Assembly (NCBI GenBank): GCA_905193485.1
Contig: CAJJOX010000001.1
Coordinates: 1-27,337, forward strand
Length of the DNA stretch: 27,337 nt
DNA from: an uncultured Porphyromonadaceae bacterium
Lineage (GTDB): Bacteria > Bacteroidota > Bacteroidia > Bacteroidales > Muribaculaceae
Reading direction: 5' to 3'
Shown here: piece after piece, positions 1 to 8,341 of the stretch
How the letters are laid out: every line of letters starts with the position of its first letter
Numbering within the stretch: the stretch's first letter is position 1
Made by a program: the position numbers and the translations under genes
Notes under the pieces: generated by a model
The model's input: only the letters and a program-made list of their open reading frames with translations
Database searches by the model: none
What the model was told of the DNA's origin: nothing

Positions 1-1072
1 AAACGGGAGGGATTCCTTCTGTATCGTCCGTTTTCATATTTCTTTGCCAAAATTTTATAGCATCCTTTATCCAGCCTTCTGCCGCCGTTCCTATACCTAA
101 TCCAAAACCATGACCAAGTCCATCGTAAACATGGAACTCGGTGGGAATGCCTATCTCTGCCAACTGCTGTAATCTATACTGCATTGTTCTCCATGATGCA
201 ATACCATCAATTGAACCAACACATACATAGGTAGGAGCATCGTAGCGTGAAACAGTCGAATATCCGGTATATTGCATAATAACGGCAGCAGCCTGCGGAA
301 TATCACTCCTCTCTGTAAGTTGATACAAATAGTGTGAATTACCCAGTGTTGCTGCCATTCTTGCACCGGCAGAGCCTCCCCAAAGTGAATAATCCTCACG
401 TTTTACTCCTAATTGTTCCGCATTGTCATATATGAAGGTAATCGCCTGAGCCAAGTCGTTGTAAGGATCATCAGGACGGTATATGAGTGCGAAAGCAGTG
501 TATCCGTTCTTACTTATTTCCAATGAATGTGGGAAACTATCGTGCATTGCACCTACATACGCAAAGCCGCCTCCGGCATTAGTTATCGCAAAAGGATTTC
601 CGTTTTTTCCTGAAAAACGGAATAAGCCGGTATCTGCTTTGCTTCTGTCAGCTGCTATTTCTTCGGGAGAATATATCGGAAAGAATATCTGATTGCCTGA
701 TAGAGACTCCTTTTTCAGAAAGTTCAATATCTCTACCGTTTTATCTACCGAAATATGGCTATACCAGACGTATACGTTCGATGAACTAACCTGCGATAGA
801 GTCATTGACGTCGGCACATTTCTATCAACCGGAAACAACAAATGCCCGAAATTACCAAACGCCGGGTCATTAATAACCTCTCCGACAGTTGACTGTGCTG
901 TGAATAACTCACCTTCAACCGTATTGTTTCTGTTATCATCAACTATATTGCTGTTCATATTTCCTACTTCGATATTATTATCCATATTTTGTATGTCAAT
1001 TTCAGGAGAGCAGGATGCACACATAACTGTTAAACATACCAATAACAGACCTGTCATAAATGTAATCTTCAT
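1..1072 (-). CDS. Exported lipoprotein alpha/beta hydrolase (esterase/lipase-like), 3' end cut by window edge
   Basis: The reading frame is open from an ATG at 1072 to the left edge, about 357 codons, with the C-terminus missing. It starts with a hydrophobic signal ending in MCASC, a relaxed Bacteroidetes lipobox (lipid Cys about residue 21), then an Asn/Asp-rich spacer. The catalytic half shows an oxyanion region (NAGGGFAYVG), a nucleophile elbow GGSAGA, an acid candidate in VGSIDG and a catalytic His in GLGHGF. This order is that of the Aes/BD-FAE-like hydrolases, which cleave acyl or aryl esters. I infer a surface or periplasmic esterase of unknown substrate. A TAATTTTG promoter box lies about 30 bases upstream of the start. 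It is transcribed away from the plus-strand receptor cluster, so a shared pathway with the esterase at 7170 is possible but not shown. Confidence 0.88.
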   Translation of the reverse strand, partial: MKITFMTGLLLVCLTVMCASCSPEIDIQNMDNNIEVGNMNSNIVDDNRNNTVEGELFTAQSTVGEVINDPAFGNFGHLLFPVDRNVPTSMTLSQVSSSNVYVWYSHISVDKTVEILNFLKKESLSGNQIFFPIYSPEEIAADRSKADTGLFRFSGKNGNPFAITNAGGGFAYVGAMHDSFPHSLEISKNGYTAFALIYRPDDPYNDLAQAITFIYDNAEQLGVKREDYSLWGGSAGARMAATLGNSHYLYQLTERSDIPQAAAVIMQYTGYSTVSRYDAPTYVCVGSIDGIASWRTMQYRLQQLAEIGIPTEFHVYDGLGHGFGLGIGTAAEGWIKDAIKFWQRNMKTDDTEGIPPV

Positions 1073-1101
1073 AGAAAAAATCATTGGGTTTATTTCAATT
1101 A

Positions 1102-1109
1102 CAAAATTA
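1102..1109 (-). promoter_or_regulatory. Bacteroidetes-type -7 promoter box (TAATTTTG) for the hydrolase gene
   Basis: On the minus strand TAATTTTG fits the Bacteroidetes -7 consensus TAnnTTTG and lies 30 bases before the ATG at 1072. I see no clear TTTG at the expected upstream spacing. The same box with the same flanks (TTACAAAATTAC on the plus strand) recurs before the broken gene at 2599, at nearly the same distance from its start. Confidence 0.45.
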
Positions 1110-1177
1110 CATCAAGACCCTTAAGAAGTTATTATGAATAATTCGGTAGCTATATACATTATTGCCTGAAATGAAAA

Positions 1178-1205
1178 GGGAGCCATCCGTAGTCGAACAA
1201 CTCCC
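1178..1205 (-). terminator. Possible bidirectional terminator hairpin
   Basis: GGGAG (1178-1182) and CTCCC (1201-1205) form a short stem with an 18-base loop. It is followed by TATTTTTT on the plus strand and by TTTTC on the minus strand. It sits downstream of the broken gene ending at 1362 and could stop leftward transcription before the hydrolase gene. The stem is short, so the call is tentative. Confidence 0.4.
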
Positions 1206-1245
1206 TATTTTTTATGAAGAAATAGTGCATTAGGACTTTCATTCC

Positions 1246-1332
1246 CTATAATCCGATAGCGACATTCTTATAGTGGCTCTCAGCTAAATCTTCGAGAGAA
1301 GAAGTAAAGAATATTTCCTTGCATATTTCCAT
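1246..1332 (-). other. 28-codon open frame, possible gene remnant
   Basis: A minus-strand frame begins at ATG 1332 and ends in TAG at 1246, starting MEICKEIFF and ending NVAIGL. The composition looks protein-like (SLEDLAESHY), and the hairpin at 1178-1205 follows it. I do not recognise it. It may be the tail of a decayed gene or chance. The rest of the 1073-1361 interval shows only the promoter box and the hairpin. Confidence 0.2.
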
Positions 1333-1361
1333 TTTTGTGAAGGCTTTTCAGCTCATAATAA

Positions 1362-2599
1362 TCAGTTTCTCAATTTCAAGACAGCTTTTTCAAGTGATTC
1401 CGTAGGCTCTATGATATTATAGTCTTTCCAAAAGTCAGGGTCACTGAAATTATCGACCATGTCATAGAATATGTCTTTCCGACCAAAGGCATCTTTACGG
1501 GCTATTGATGCAGTGGGGCTGTCGTCCCTATCTACCATAACCAGTTCTGAATACACTGTGTATCCGGCTGAAAACAATCTTCTTTTCCAGTCACACTTAA
1601 ATCGAGTTTTTGCGCTTATATAATTTAGATACGATAAGCCGTCCTGATATTTATAGCTTACTACAAAATCCACTTCCTGCGGATTAAATCTCAGACCTCT
1701 TGGTTTTTTATGTAATATAGAGCGGATCGCTTTATCCTTATCCGATAAATCCAAGGCAAACTCGGCTTTGGAGAATGCACTTGTTTCACGGTCGATATAA
1801 ACTTTGCCTTTATACAAAGGATAGTCCACTTTTACTTTGGGCTTAAAACTTACTACAAACTGCTGTCGATCATCAATTGAAGTCATAGGCTCCATTTTGA
1901 AATCATAGAAATCCAACTCTTCAAGACTGAACAGCAAATCCTTATTCTTTACCATATCAAGGACAACGGGAATTGTAGGCCCGCCAATTACCTTTATAGA
2001 AAGGGTGTCTGAACTTCTCTGACTCACAAGTCTTCTTCCCTTTTCAATCTGTACCCTATCACCAGTGGTTAATCTGGTTTTATAAGGGCTTTTCATCACA
2101 CTGACAATAGCTTCGGAAACACCTATATAGCGTTTTCCTTTCTGCACTGTTTCACGATAAAAAGCCGAATAAAGGCTTTTATTCGCCGGATAATTCACAG
2201 GAATTTTCTTGAGAGCCTCCGCTACTATCTCTTCCGGTTTACCGCCCCTGACAATCACCTCTTTGAGCATCTTTGCGGAAGATTTCAACTAGACGACTAT
2301 TTCATGATTGCCGTCAATAAGATTGTCAATGGGCAGCAAACTACTGTGATAACCAAGTTGTTCAGCCCTTAGCCCCCATTCACATTGGTCTTTGGGACTT
2401 TGAGCGAAAAAGTGCCGTCGGCATTGCTCACTGTTCCGATATTGGTTCCCGGTATTGAGATGCTGACATTCTCCATGACCTTTTTATTATCATTGTCGCA
2501 GACTACACCGCTTACAACGATGATGGCCTCATCCGTCTGACGCGCTGTGAGAGTTAACGCAGCCGTCAGGCATAATATGGTGATTATAGACTTGAACAT
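1362..2599 (-). pseudogene. Broken CarboxypepD_reg-like domain surface protein
   Basis: The N-terminal piece (2369-2599, 76 codons) has a signal peptide and a CarboxypepD_reg-like beta-sandwich start: VVSGVVCDNDN, NVSISIPGTNIGTVSNADG, then FSLKVP. The frame stops at TAA 2369-2371, directly after a run of five G (2373-2377, minus strand). With six G the frame would continue NGGLRAEQLGY and run to VV, where an in-frame TAG (2289-2291) interrupts it. Then follow LKSSAKMLKEVIV and about 300 more residues to 1362, including AFYRETVQKGKRYIG, typical of the downstream part of this family. The domain order and continuous homology across both lesions indicate one ancestral gene of about 410 residues carrying a -1 frameshift and a nonsense codon. 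The family is usually a cell-envelope protein of unknown role. A TTG at 2288 could in principle restart the C-terminal part, but it would lack a signal peptide. Confidence 0.8.
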
Positions 2600-2625
2600 A
2601 TACTTGCAGTTAAGTTAAATTTTTA

Positions 2626-2633
2626 CAAAATTA
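2626..2633 (-). promoter_or_regulatory. Bacteroidetes-type -7 box (TAATTTTG) for the broken gene
   Basis: On the minus strand TAATTTTG lies 27 bases before the ATG at 2599, matching TAnnTTTG. No convincing -33 TTTG is seen. Its flanks resemble those of the box at 1102-1109. The promoter appears intact although the gene is broken. Confidence 0.4.
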
Positions 2634-2782
2634 CCACTAATAAGGTAATGTGGGATTGTCTTTTTTTCGGACTTTGATGTGAATAAATCCGTTATCGGTA
2701 ATATTGGTATCAAACACCGAAATTTTCATAATGATAAAAACCGCCCAAATAGAGAACTTTGCAAACAAAAGCCATAAACGCA

Positions 2783-3907
2783 ATGATAAAAAGAACATTA
2801 ACAGCATTAGCCATGTGCCTGACGTTGACCGCAGGCATGGCGCAGACCACGCCCGAACCGGCAAAGGTCTATTTCACATCAGAAATCACTCCCGAATCAC
2901 TGCTTTCGATATTCAAGGCACTCGGTGTCAACCCCGAAGGCAACGTGGCTGTAAAAATCAGCACCGGAGAATCAGCCCAAAGCAACCACCTCCGTCCGGA
3001 ACTTATAGGTACTCTCGTCAAGGATGTAAAAGGCACCATTGTGGAATGTAACACCGCCTATGGCGGCAACCGTTCAAATACTGCTAATCACCGTCGTGCC
3101 ATAGAGCAAAGAGGTTATGGCGAGATAGCTACGGTTGACATCATGGATGAGGAAGGAGGCATGAACCTTCCTATGCAGGATACAAAGTGGTTTGCAGAAA
3201 ATCTTGTTGGCAGCCACCTTGCAAATTACGACTTTATGATAAACCTCGCCCATTTCAAGGGTCATGCGATGGGTGGTTTCGGTGGTGTACTGAAAAACCA
3301 GAGCATCGGTATCGCCACTCCTGACGGCAAAACCCGGATACACACGGCCGGAGCCTACTCCGATCCCCGCTATGTCTTTCAGCAGCCCCACGGTCAGGAT
3401 GCTTTTTTAGAGTCAATGGCAGGTGCCGCCCAGTCCGTACATAACTATTTCAAGGGAAAGAAAGGTATCGTCTATATAAACGTGATGAACAATCTGTCGG
3501 TGGATTGCGACTGTGACGGTCATCCCTCTGCTCCCCAGATGAAGGACATTGGTATTCTTGCATCTCTTGACCCTGTTGCCCTCGATAAGGCTTGCCTTGA
3601 CCTTATATTCAATCATCAGTCAACAACAGGTGATAACAGTGCTCCTCTTGTACAACGTATCAATGGTAGACATGGTGCTCATATCGTAGATTACGCAGCT
3701 GAAATCGGATTAGGCTCACTTGCTTATGACCTGATAGACATAACTAATGCCGCAGCGGTCGAAGATGTTGTCACTGATGGTGTAAAAAAATATAATGTTT
3801 ATGACTTAAATGGCGTAAAAGTCCTGACCAATGCAGAGAGTATTGATACTCTTTCGCCCGGACTATACATCGTTAATGGAGTCAAAACTCTTGTAGGAAG
3901 AAAATAA
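2783..3907 (+). CDS. Exported DUF362-family protein with C-terminal secretion-type tail
   Basis: 374 residues from ATG 2783, chosen over the in-frame TTG at 2759 because it gives a clean signal peptide (basic start, hydrophobic core, AGMAQ cleavage region at about residue 20). The DUF362 core shows AHFKGHAMGGFGG (about 156-168), KNQSIG, and a cysteine motif DCDCDGHP with C242 and C244. Members of this family often carry or resemble Fe-S proteins; the reaction is unknown. The last 40 residues (YNVYDLNGVKV ... SPGLYIVNGVKTLVGRK) form a tail like type IX secretion sorting domains and are nearly the same as the tail of the next gene. I infer export and surface delivery or processing. It is the first gene of the plus-strand cluster with the aldo/keto reductase, TonB receptor and esterase. 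A weak promoter-like pair (TTTG at 2673, TAATATTG at 2699) lies upstream. Confidence 0.85.
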   Translation: MIKRTLTALAMCLTLTAGMAQTTPEPAKVYFTSEITPESLLSIFKALGVNPEGNVAVKISTGESAQSNHLRPELIGTLVKDVKGTIVECNTAYGGNRSNTANHRRAIEQRGYGEIATVDIMDEEGGMNLPMQDTKWFAENLVGSHLANYDFMINLAHFKGHAMGGFGGVLKNQSIGIATPDGKTRIHTAGAYSDPRYVFQQPHGQDAFLESMAGAAQSVHNYFKGKKGIVYINVMNNLSVDCDCDGHPSAPQMKDIGILASLDPVALDKACLDLIFNHQSTTGDNSAPLVQRINGRHGAHIVDYAAEIGLGSLAYDLIDITNAAAVEDVVTDGVKKYNVYDLNGVKVLTNAESIDTLSPGLYIVNGVKTLVGRK

Positions 3908-3923
3908 TCAAATCATCTCTATC

Positions 3924-4004
3924 AATACTTCGATTATTTTTTTTTGAGATTTTTAATGGCTCATATTAGCCGTTAACTAATTCGTTAAAAATAACCGAAG
4001 TATT
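3924..4004. repeat. Nested inverted repeat between the DUF362 and aldo/keto reductase genes
   Basis: The outer arms 3924-3941 and 3987-4004 are 18 bases each and pair at 17 of 18 positions (AATACTTCG...TTATTTTT). Inside the 45-base spacer is a second hairpin: AATGGCT (3955-3961) pairs with AGCCGTT (3968-3974), loop CATATT. This could be a terminator or attenuator inside the cluster, or a site for a DNA-binding protein. The spacer is short for an invertible promoter, and no recombinase lies beside it. Confidence 0.6.
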
Positions 4005-4040
4005 GTCGTAAATGAGAATAATCACATAACAATAAGCGAC

Positions 4041-5270
4041 ATGAAAATAACAAAGATTATAATACTTGCAGCGATAATTTTTGGCGCAAGCATTTCAGCA
4101 AAGAGTGAAGATTACGCCCTCGGTAATTTCGATCATATTGTAACGCAACCTGCTCCGGGTGGTGATACTGAGGATGGAGGGCCACAAGCAGCTTCTAATA
4201 TCAAATCTGTTGCCGGTGTTCCTTTGGTAAGACTGAATAATGGTGTTATGATGCCTCGGTTTGGACTTGGCACTCAGGTACAGAGCATGGAAAGTGCCAA
4301 TCAACGGCAGCAACTCAACGAAACGGTTCGTGGAATGGTTATCTCGGCACTTCAGTCGGGTTATCGTCATCTTGATGATGCGATGTTTTATTATAATGAG
4401 CGTGGTGCAGGTTGGGGTATTAAGGAAAGCGGTGTGCCGCGTGAGGAGATATGGGTAACGAGCAAAATATCCGGCAATTTAGCTGATGCACAGAATGCTT
4501 TTAACGGAATGCTTGAGCGTCTGCAAGTAGATTACCTTGATCTCGTGTATATTCATCATCCGGCAGGTACTCTGGAAGATATACTTACTTGTTGGCGGGT
4601 AATGGAAAAGGAGTATAAGGCTGGTAGAATACGAGCTCTTGGTATTAGTAACTTCGATAACCGAATGGAGGCGTTCAACTATATTATGGAGAACGCGGAG
4701 ATTAAGCCACAGATGGCACAGATAGAATGTCATCCACTTGCTCAGAGAACAGATGCACGACAGTTGTACGCTGACAACTATGATATTCAAGTTGAATGTT
4801 GGTATCCGCTGAATCACAACAGGAATGATGTAAACAATACAACACTTCAAGAGATTGCTCAGGCACACGGCAAGACTGTCTATCAGATTATTCTCCGTTG
4901 GCACATGCAGGAAGGTCTTTGTCCCGTTCCCGGCTCTACCAACCCGGCTCATATCCTTGAAAATATCAGCATTTTCGACTTTGAACTGACGGACGCAGAG
5001 ATGGAAGCAATCCGTGCTATTGACAGAGGCGATGCTGGTCGCTCATTCAATCTTTCTTATGGCAACTGGGGCTTCGGTAATTTCCAAGATTATACCTACG
5101 AACATACCCCTGAGTCATCCGGTATCAGCAGTGTTTATACCGATAATGGTGAAAATCAAATATATACCCTGAATGGTGTAAGAATACGAAATAATACTGA
5201 CAAAATAGACACTCTTTCTCCGGGAATATATATCATTAACGGAGTCAAGACACTCGTGGGGAGAAACTAA
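4041..5270 (+). CDS. Exported aldo/keto reductase with C-terminal secretion-type tail
   Basis: 409 residues. A signal peptide (MKITKIIIL ... ISAKS, cleavage near residue 20) and a Gly/Asp linker precede an aldo/keto reductase barrel. The catalytic tetrad is present: D112 and Y117 in LDDAMFYYNE, K142 in VTSK, H172 in YIHHP. GISNF (201-205) and the PGST segment (about 297-300) match the NAD(P)H-binding side of the family. Cytosolic relatives reduce aldehydes and ketones with NADPH. An exported form is odd because the cofactor is not expected outside the cytoplasm. The tail (YTLNGVRI ... SPGIYIINGVKTLVGRN) closely matches the DUF362 tail, in DNA as well as protein. It lies 15 bases before the receptor gene, so co-transcription is likely. 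The substrate is not evident. Confidence 0.9.
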   Translation: MKITKIIILAAIIFGASISAKSEDYALGNFDHIVTQPAPGGDTEDGGPQAASNIKSVAGVPLVRLNNGVMMPRFGLGTQVQSMESANQRQQLNETVRGMVISALQSGYRHLDDAMFYYNERGAGWGIKESGVPREEIWVTSKISGNLADAQNAFNGMLERLQVDYLDLVYIHHPAGTLEDILTCWRVMEKEYKAGRIRALGISNFDNRMEAFNYIMENAEIKPQMAQIECHPLAQRTDARQLYADNYDIQVECWYPLNHNRNDVNNTTLQEIAQAHGKTVYQIILRWHMQEGLCPVPGSTNPAHILENISIFDFELTDAEMEAIRAIDRGDAGRSFNLSYGNWGFGNFQDYTYEHTPESSGISSVYTDNGENQIYTLNGVRIRNNTDKIDTLSPGIYIINGVKTLVGRN

Positions 5271-5285
5271 TAATATATCGTTTGT

Positions 5286-7151
5286 ATGTCGAGTACCAAA
5301 TCTTTAGTCATTGCCATATTCTCGTTGTCAGCACTATTTACACCGTCACTTCATGGCATGGAGATAGTTGATTCTACTCATGTGCTTAATGAGGTCGTCG
5401 TGACAGGAAGTAATGTTGCCGTTGGTAGAAATCTATTGCCTTATACTGTTTCGACTGTTTCTGGAAAGCAACTGGAAGCAACAGGAAATACACAACTTCT
5501 TGGTGCAGTTTCAGGCATTGTACCCAGTCTGTTCGTATCAGAACGTAATATTTTCGGCTTTGGTGTCAGTAACGGTGGCTCCGGACATATTAAACTGCGC
5601 GGAGTCGGTGGAGACAGGGCAAGTGCGGTGTTGATGATGGTTGACGGACAGCCTCAGTTCGCTGGTATCTATTCACATCAGATTGCGGATTTTTATGAAA
5701 CCGAATATGTTGACCGAGTTGAAGTTTTACGAGGTCCGGCATCTGTCCTATATGGGTCTAATGCTATGGCAGGCGTTATAAACGTCATTACTAAAAATGC
5801 TGCTCACGATGGAGTCCGTACTACTCTGACATCACAATATGGTTCCTATAATACTTGGCTTTCATCATTGACCAATACGACTCGTTTCGGGAAATTCTCA
5901 TCACTCGTATCATTAGGCTATGACCGTACTGACGGTTTGAAAAAGAACTTCGACTTTAAACAAAGTAATCTATATGCGAAAGTCGGATATGATTTTAGTG
6001 CCAATTGGAATATGAGGGCAGACTATACATTGATGCAGTTCATTGGTAATGACCCTATATACCCGACGCTATCCAATCCGGAATCCACTGACATATATCA
6101 TCAGAATATCATCAGAGGGGAAAGTTCCTTGACTGCAACTAATAATTATGGAAGCACGAGTGGAGCCGTCAGGGTCTATTACAGCTATGGCAATCACTTT
6201 GTTGATGATCCCCGACATTTCCATAGCCTTGACGATAGGTTTGGTGTGATTGTGTATCAAAACATCAGGCCGTGGAAAGGTGCAAATGCTACTGTAGGTT
6301 TTGACTTTGACAGATATACGGGTAAAATTCCGGTATCGGGAGGCAATGCCCACACCGAAGGCTCTTTATCTACAATGGCTCGAAAAGGCATTACTGAGTA
6401 TTCTCCATATCTTACTTTGGCACAAAATCTTTGGAACGACCGTATTGTTTTGAATGCCGGTATCAGGATGGCTAACAGCAATATGTTTGATACCCAATGG
6501 ATACCACAGGCAGGATTTGTTATCCATCCTTATGAAGACTGGTCAGTCAAAGGGTCTGTAGCAAAGGGTTATCGTAATCCATCTTTCAGAGAACTTTACC
6601 TTTACCGAATGGCTAATCCCGATCTCAATCCTGAGAATATGATGAATTATGAGGTGTCCGTAGGAAAGCAGTTCGGTCGATGGTTCGGCATTGATCTTAC
6701 AGCCTACTATAGTAACGGTTCCGATATGATTCAGGTGGTAGATCAGAAGAATGTCAACACTGGAAGTTTCATCAATAAGGGCATAGAGGTCTCAGCTCGC
6801 AGTCATCCTATTGATAATCTACAGATATGGGCTACATACAGCTATCTTCATTCCTCGCTTGACAACCTTACAGGTGCTCCCAAAAACCAATATTATGTTG
6901 GAATCGGATGGGATGCCTTCCCGAAATTTCATGCCGACGTTGAGCTAAAAGGTGTCGGAGGACTATATGTTGCCGATAATATTAAGCATCAGAATTATGC
7001 GATTGTCAATACTCGGCTTACATATCAACTTATCAAACAATTACAGGTTTTTGTAAATCTTGACAACCTTACCGCTACCCGGTATGTGATAAACAGAGGC
7101 TATGAAATGCCCGGTTTTACTATCATGGGAGGTTTCAAATTAAGCATATAA
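5286..7151 (+). CDS. TonB-dependent outer-membrane receptor
   Basis: 621 residues. A signal peptide ends near residue 24, followed by a TonB-box-like stretch (HVLNEVVVTG, 32-41). The plug domain (about 45-170) shows LLGAVSGIVPSL, IKLRGVGG, VLMMVDGQP, and the signature VEVLRGPASVLYGSNAMAGVINVIT. A 22-strand type barrel runs to the end, with NPSFRELYLYRMANPDLNPEN, a well-conserved region of CirA/FepA/BtuB-type receptors, and a last beta strand GGFKLSI. It lacks the N-terminal CarboxypepD_reg domain of SusC proteins, so it resembles iron-chelate or vitamin receptors more than glycan importers. The ligand is unknown. The neighbouring exported oxidoreductase-like proteins and esterase suggest that ligand processing outside the cell is coupled to uptake; this is inference. 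No riboswitch is seen upstream. Confidence 0.92.
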   Translation: MSSTKSLVIAIFSLSALFTPSLHGMEIVDSTHVLNEVVVTGSNVAVGRNLLPYTVSTVSGKQLEATGNTQLLGAVSGIVPSLFVSERNIFGFGVSNGGSGHIKLRGVGGDRASAVLMMVDGQPQFAGIYSHQIADFYETEYVDRVEVLRGPASVLYGSNAMAGVINVITKNAAHDGVRTTLTSQYGSYNTWLSSLTNTTRFGKFSSLVSLGYDRTDGLKKNFDFKQSNLYAKVGYDFSANWNMRADYTLMQFIGNDPIYPTLSNPESTDIYHQNIIRGESSLTATNNYGSTSGAVRVYYSYGNHFVDDPRHFHSLDDRFGVIVYQNIRPWKGANATVGFDFDRYTGKIPVSGGNAHTEGSLSTMARKGITEYSPYLTLAQNLWNDRIVLNAGIRMANSNMFDTQWIPQAGFVIHPYEDWSVKGSVAKGYRNPSFRELYLYRMANPDLNPENMMNYEVSVGKQFGRWFGIDLTAYYSNGSDMIQVVDQKNVNTGSFINKGIEVSARSHPIDNLQIWATYSYLHSSLDNLTGAPKNQYYVGIGWDAFPKFHADVELKGVGGLYVADNIKHQNYAIVNTRLTYQLIKQLQVFVNLDNLTATRYVINRGYEMPGFTIMGGFKLSI

Positions 7152-7169
7152 TCAATTTAATAGCACATT

Positions 7170-8300
7170 ATGAATAAGTCCACGATAACTTTCATAGTTT
7201 CCGCCATATTAGGGTGCGGAACATCATGCGCTGACAACATTGCAGAAGAGGATAGCCCTATATCAGAAGTTATTGAACCAACTGAAATAGAAATGACTGT
7301 ACCTATTCCTCAAAACTATTTCAATGCGGCAACCAATCAGGGTGTAGTTGAAGTCGTTGAATATGACTCTAAAGATTACACTGGATCTATGACTCCGACA
7401 AAGAAGCCGGCTTATGTCTATCTTCCTTACGGATATGACAGTTCAAAAAAATACGATATAATATATCTTATGCACGGTTGGACAGGAACAGCAGAGCAAT
7501 ACTTCGGTATTCCAAGTCGGCCCCAAATGAAGAACCTTTTTGACAATATGATTCAAAATGGTGATTGCGCTCCTTTTATAGCTGTTTCTCCTACATGGGA
7601 TAAAGATAACAGAGCAAAGGATTGGGGTGAATCGACACAGGAAGTTGCTGTTTTTTTCAATGAATATATCAATGACCTTATACCTGCTGTTGAAGGCAAG
7701 TATTCAACCTATGCTGAGACAGTTGACAAGGAGGGAATATTGGCGTCACGTGACCATCGTGCTTTCGGAGGTTTTTCCTTAGGAGCCATTACAACATGGT
7801 ATATTTTTGAGCAAGCCTTTGATTATCAAAAATGGTATTTACCGATGAGTGGAGACAACTGGCACATCAGAATGTTCGGAGGACAGTCTGCGCCAAAAGA
7901 AACCGCAGAGTTTCTCGCTACCGTAGTAAATTCATCTGATTACAAAGATGATTTTTATGTGTGGTATGCAGTCGGTACATCAGACTCACGTTTCCCTCAA
8001 ACCCATAATCAAGCTATGGCAATGATGGCTATACCTGAAACATTCAACTCATCAAATTTCTCGTATCATCAACGGCAGGATGGACAGCATGACTTTAATT
8101 CTGTTTGGGAGTTTTGTTATAACGCATTTCCATTTATGTTTTCCACTTCACAGAATTCTTCTATCTCAGAAGTCATGACAGATGAACTACAAGGTACGTC
8201 AAGAAAGCTGCAAGGTATCTATACTTTAGATGGCCGAAAAGTTGAAGTCGCTGATAAGGGCATCTTCATAATCGACGGCAAAAAGATAGCCAAAAGATAA
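7170..8300 (+). CDS. Secreted esterase (PF00756-type, feruloyl-esterase-like) with C-terminal tail
   Basis: 376 residues, 18 bases after the receptor gene. The N-terminus has a hydrophobic segment ending ILGC, a possible lipobox at C16, with GTSC at C20 as the alternative. The alpha/beta hydrolase core shows VYLPYGYD, the oxyanion region YLMHGWTG, a nucleophile elbow GFSLG (S203), an acid candidate D272 in VGTSD, and a catalytic His, H307, in DGQHDF. This layout is that of the esterase D/feruloyl esterase/siderophore esterase superfamily. The C-terminus (GIYTLDGRKV ... GIFIIDGKKIAKR) is a shortened relative of the tails on the two upstream enzymes. A lipobox together with a secretion tail on one protein would be unusual. 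I infer release of an ester-linked ligand for the receptor next door, but the substrate class cannot be read from sequence. Confidence 0.88.
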   Translation: MNKSTITFIVSAILGCGTSCADNIAEEDSPISEVIEPTEIEMTVPIPQNYFNAATNQGVVEVVEYDSKDYTGSMTPTKKPAYVYLPYGYDSSKKYDIIYLMHGWTGTAEQYFGIPSRPQMKNLFDNMIQNGDCAPFIAVSPTWDKDNRAKDWGESTQEVAVFFNEYINDLIPAVEGKYSTYAETVDKEGILASRDHRAFGGFSLGAITTWYIFEQAFDYQKWYLPMSGDNWHIRMFGGQSAPKETAEFLATVVNSSDYKDDFYVWYAVGTSDSRFPQTHNQAMAMMAIPETFNSSNFSYHQRQDGQHDFNSVWEFCYNAFPFMFSTSQNSSISEVMTDELQGTSRKLQGIYTLDGRKVEVADKGIFIIDGKKIAKR

Positions 8301-8302
8301 AT

Positions 8303-8341
8303 AAGACAGGCGGAACCTCAAATCGAAGTTCCGCCTGTCTT
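8303..8341. terminator. Strong bidirectional terminator between convergent genes
   Basis: AAGACAGGCGGAAC (8303-8316) pairs perfectly with GTTCCGCCTGTCTT (8328-8341), a 14-base stem with an 11-base loop, with T-rich ends on both strands. It separates the plus-strand receptor cluster from the minus-strand helicase gene, whose stop codon abuts the stem. It also marks the change from AT-richer host-like DNA to GC-richer mobile DNA. Confidence 0.85.

Noticed and set aside
3924..4004. Invertible promoter
   Set aside because: The 45-base spacer contains no TAnnTTTG box in either orientation and no recombinase gene is adjacent.
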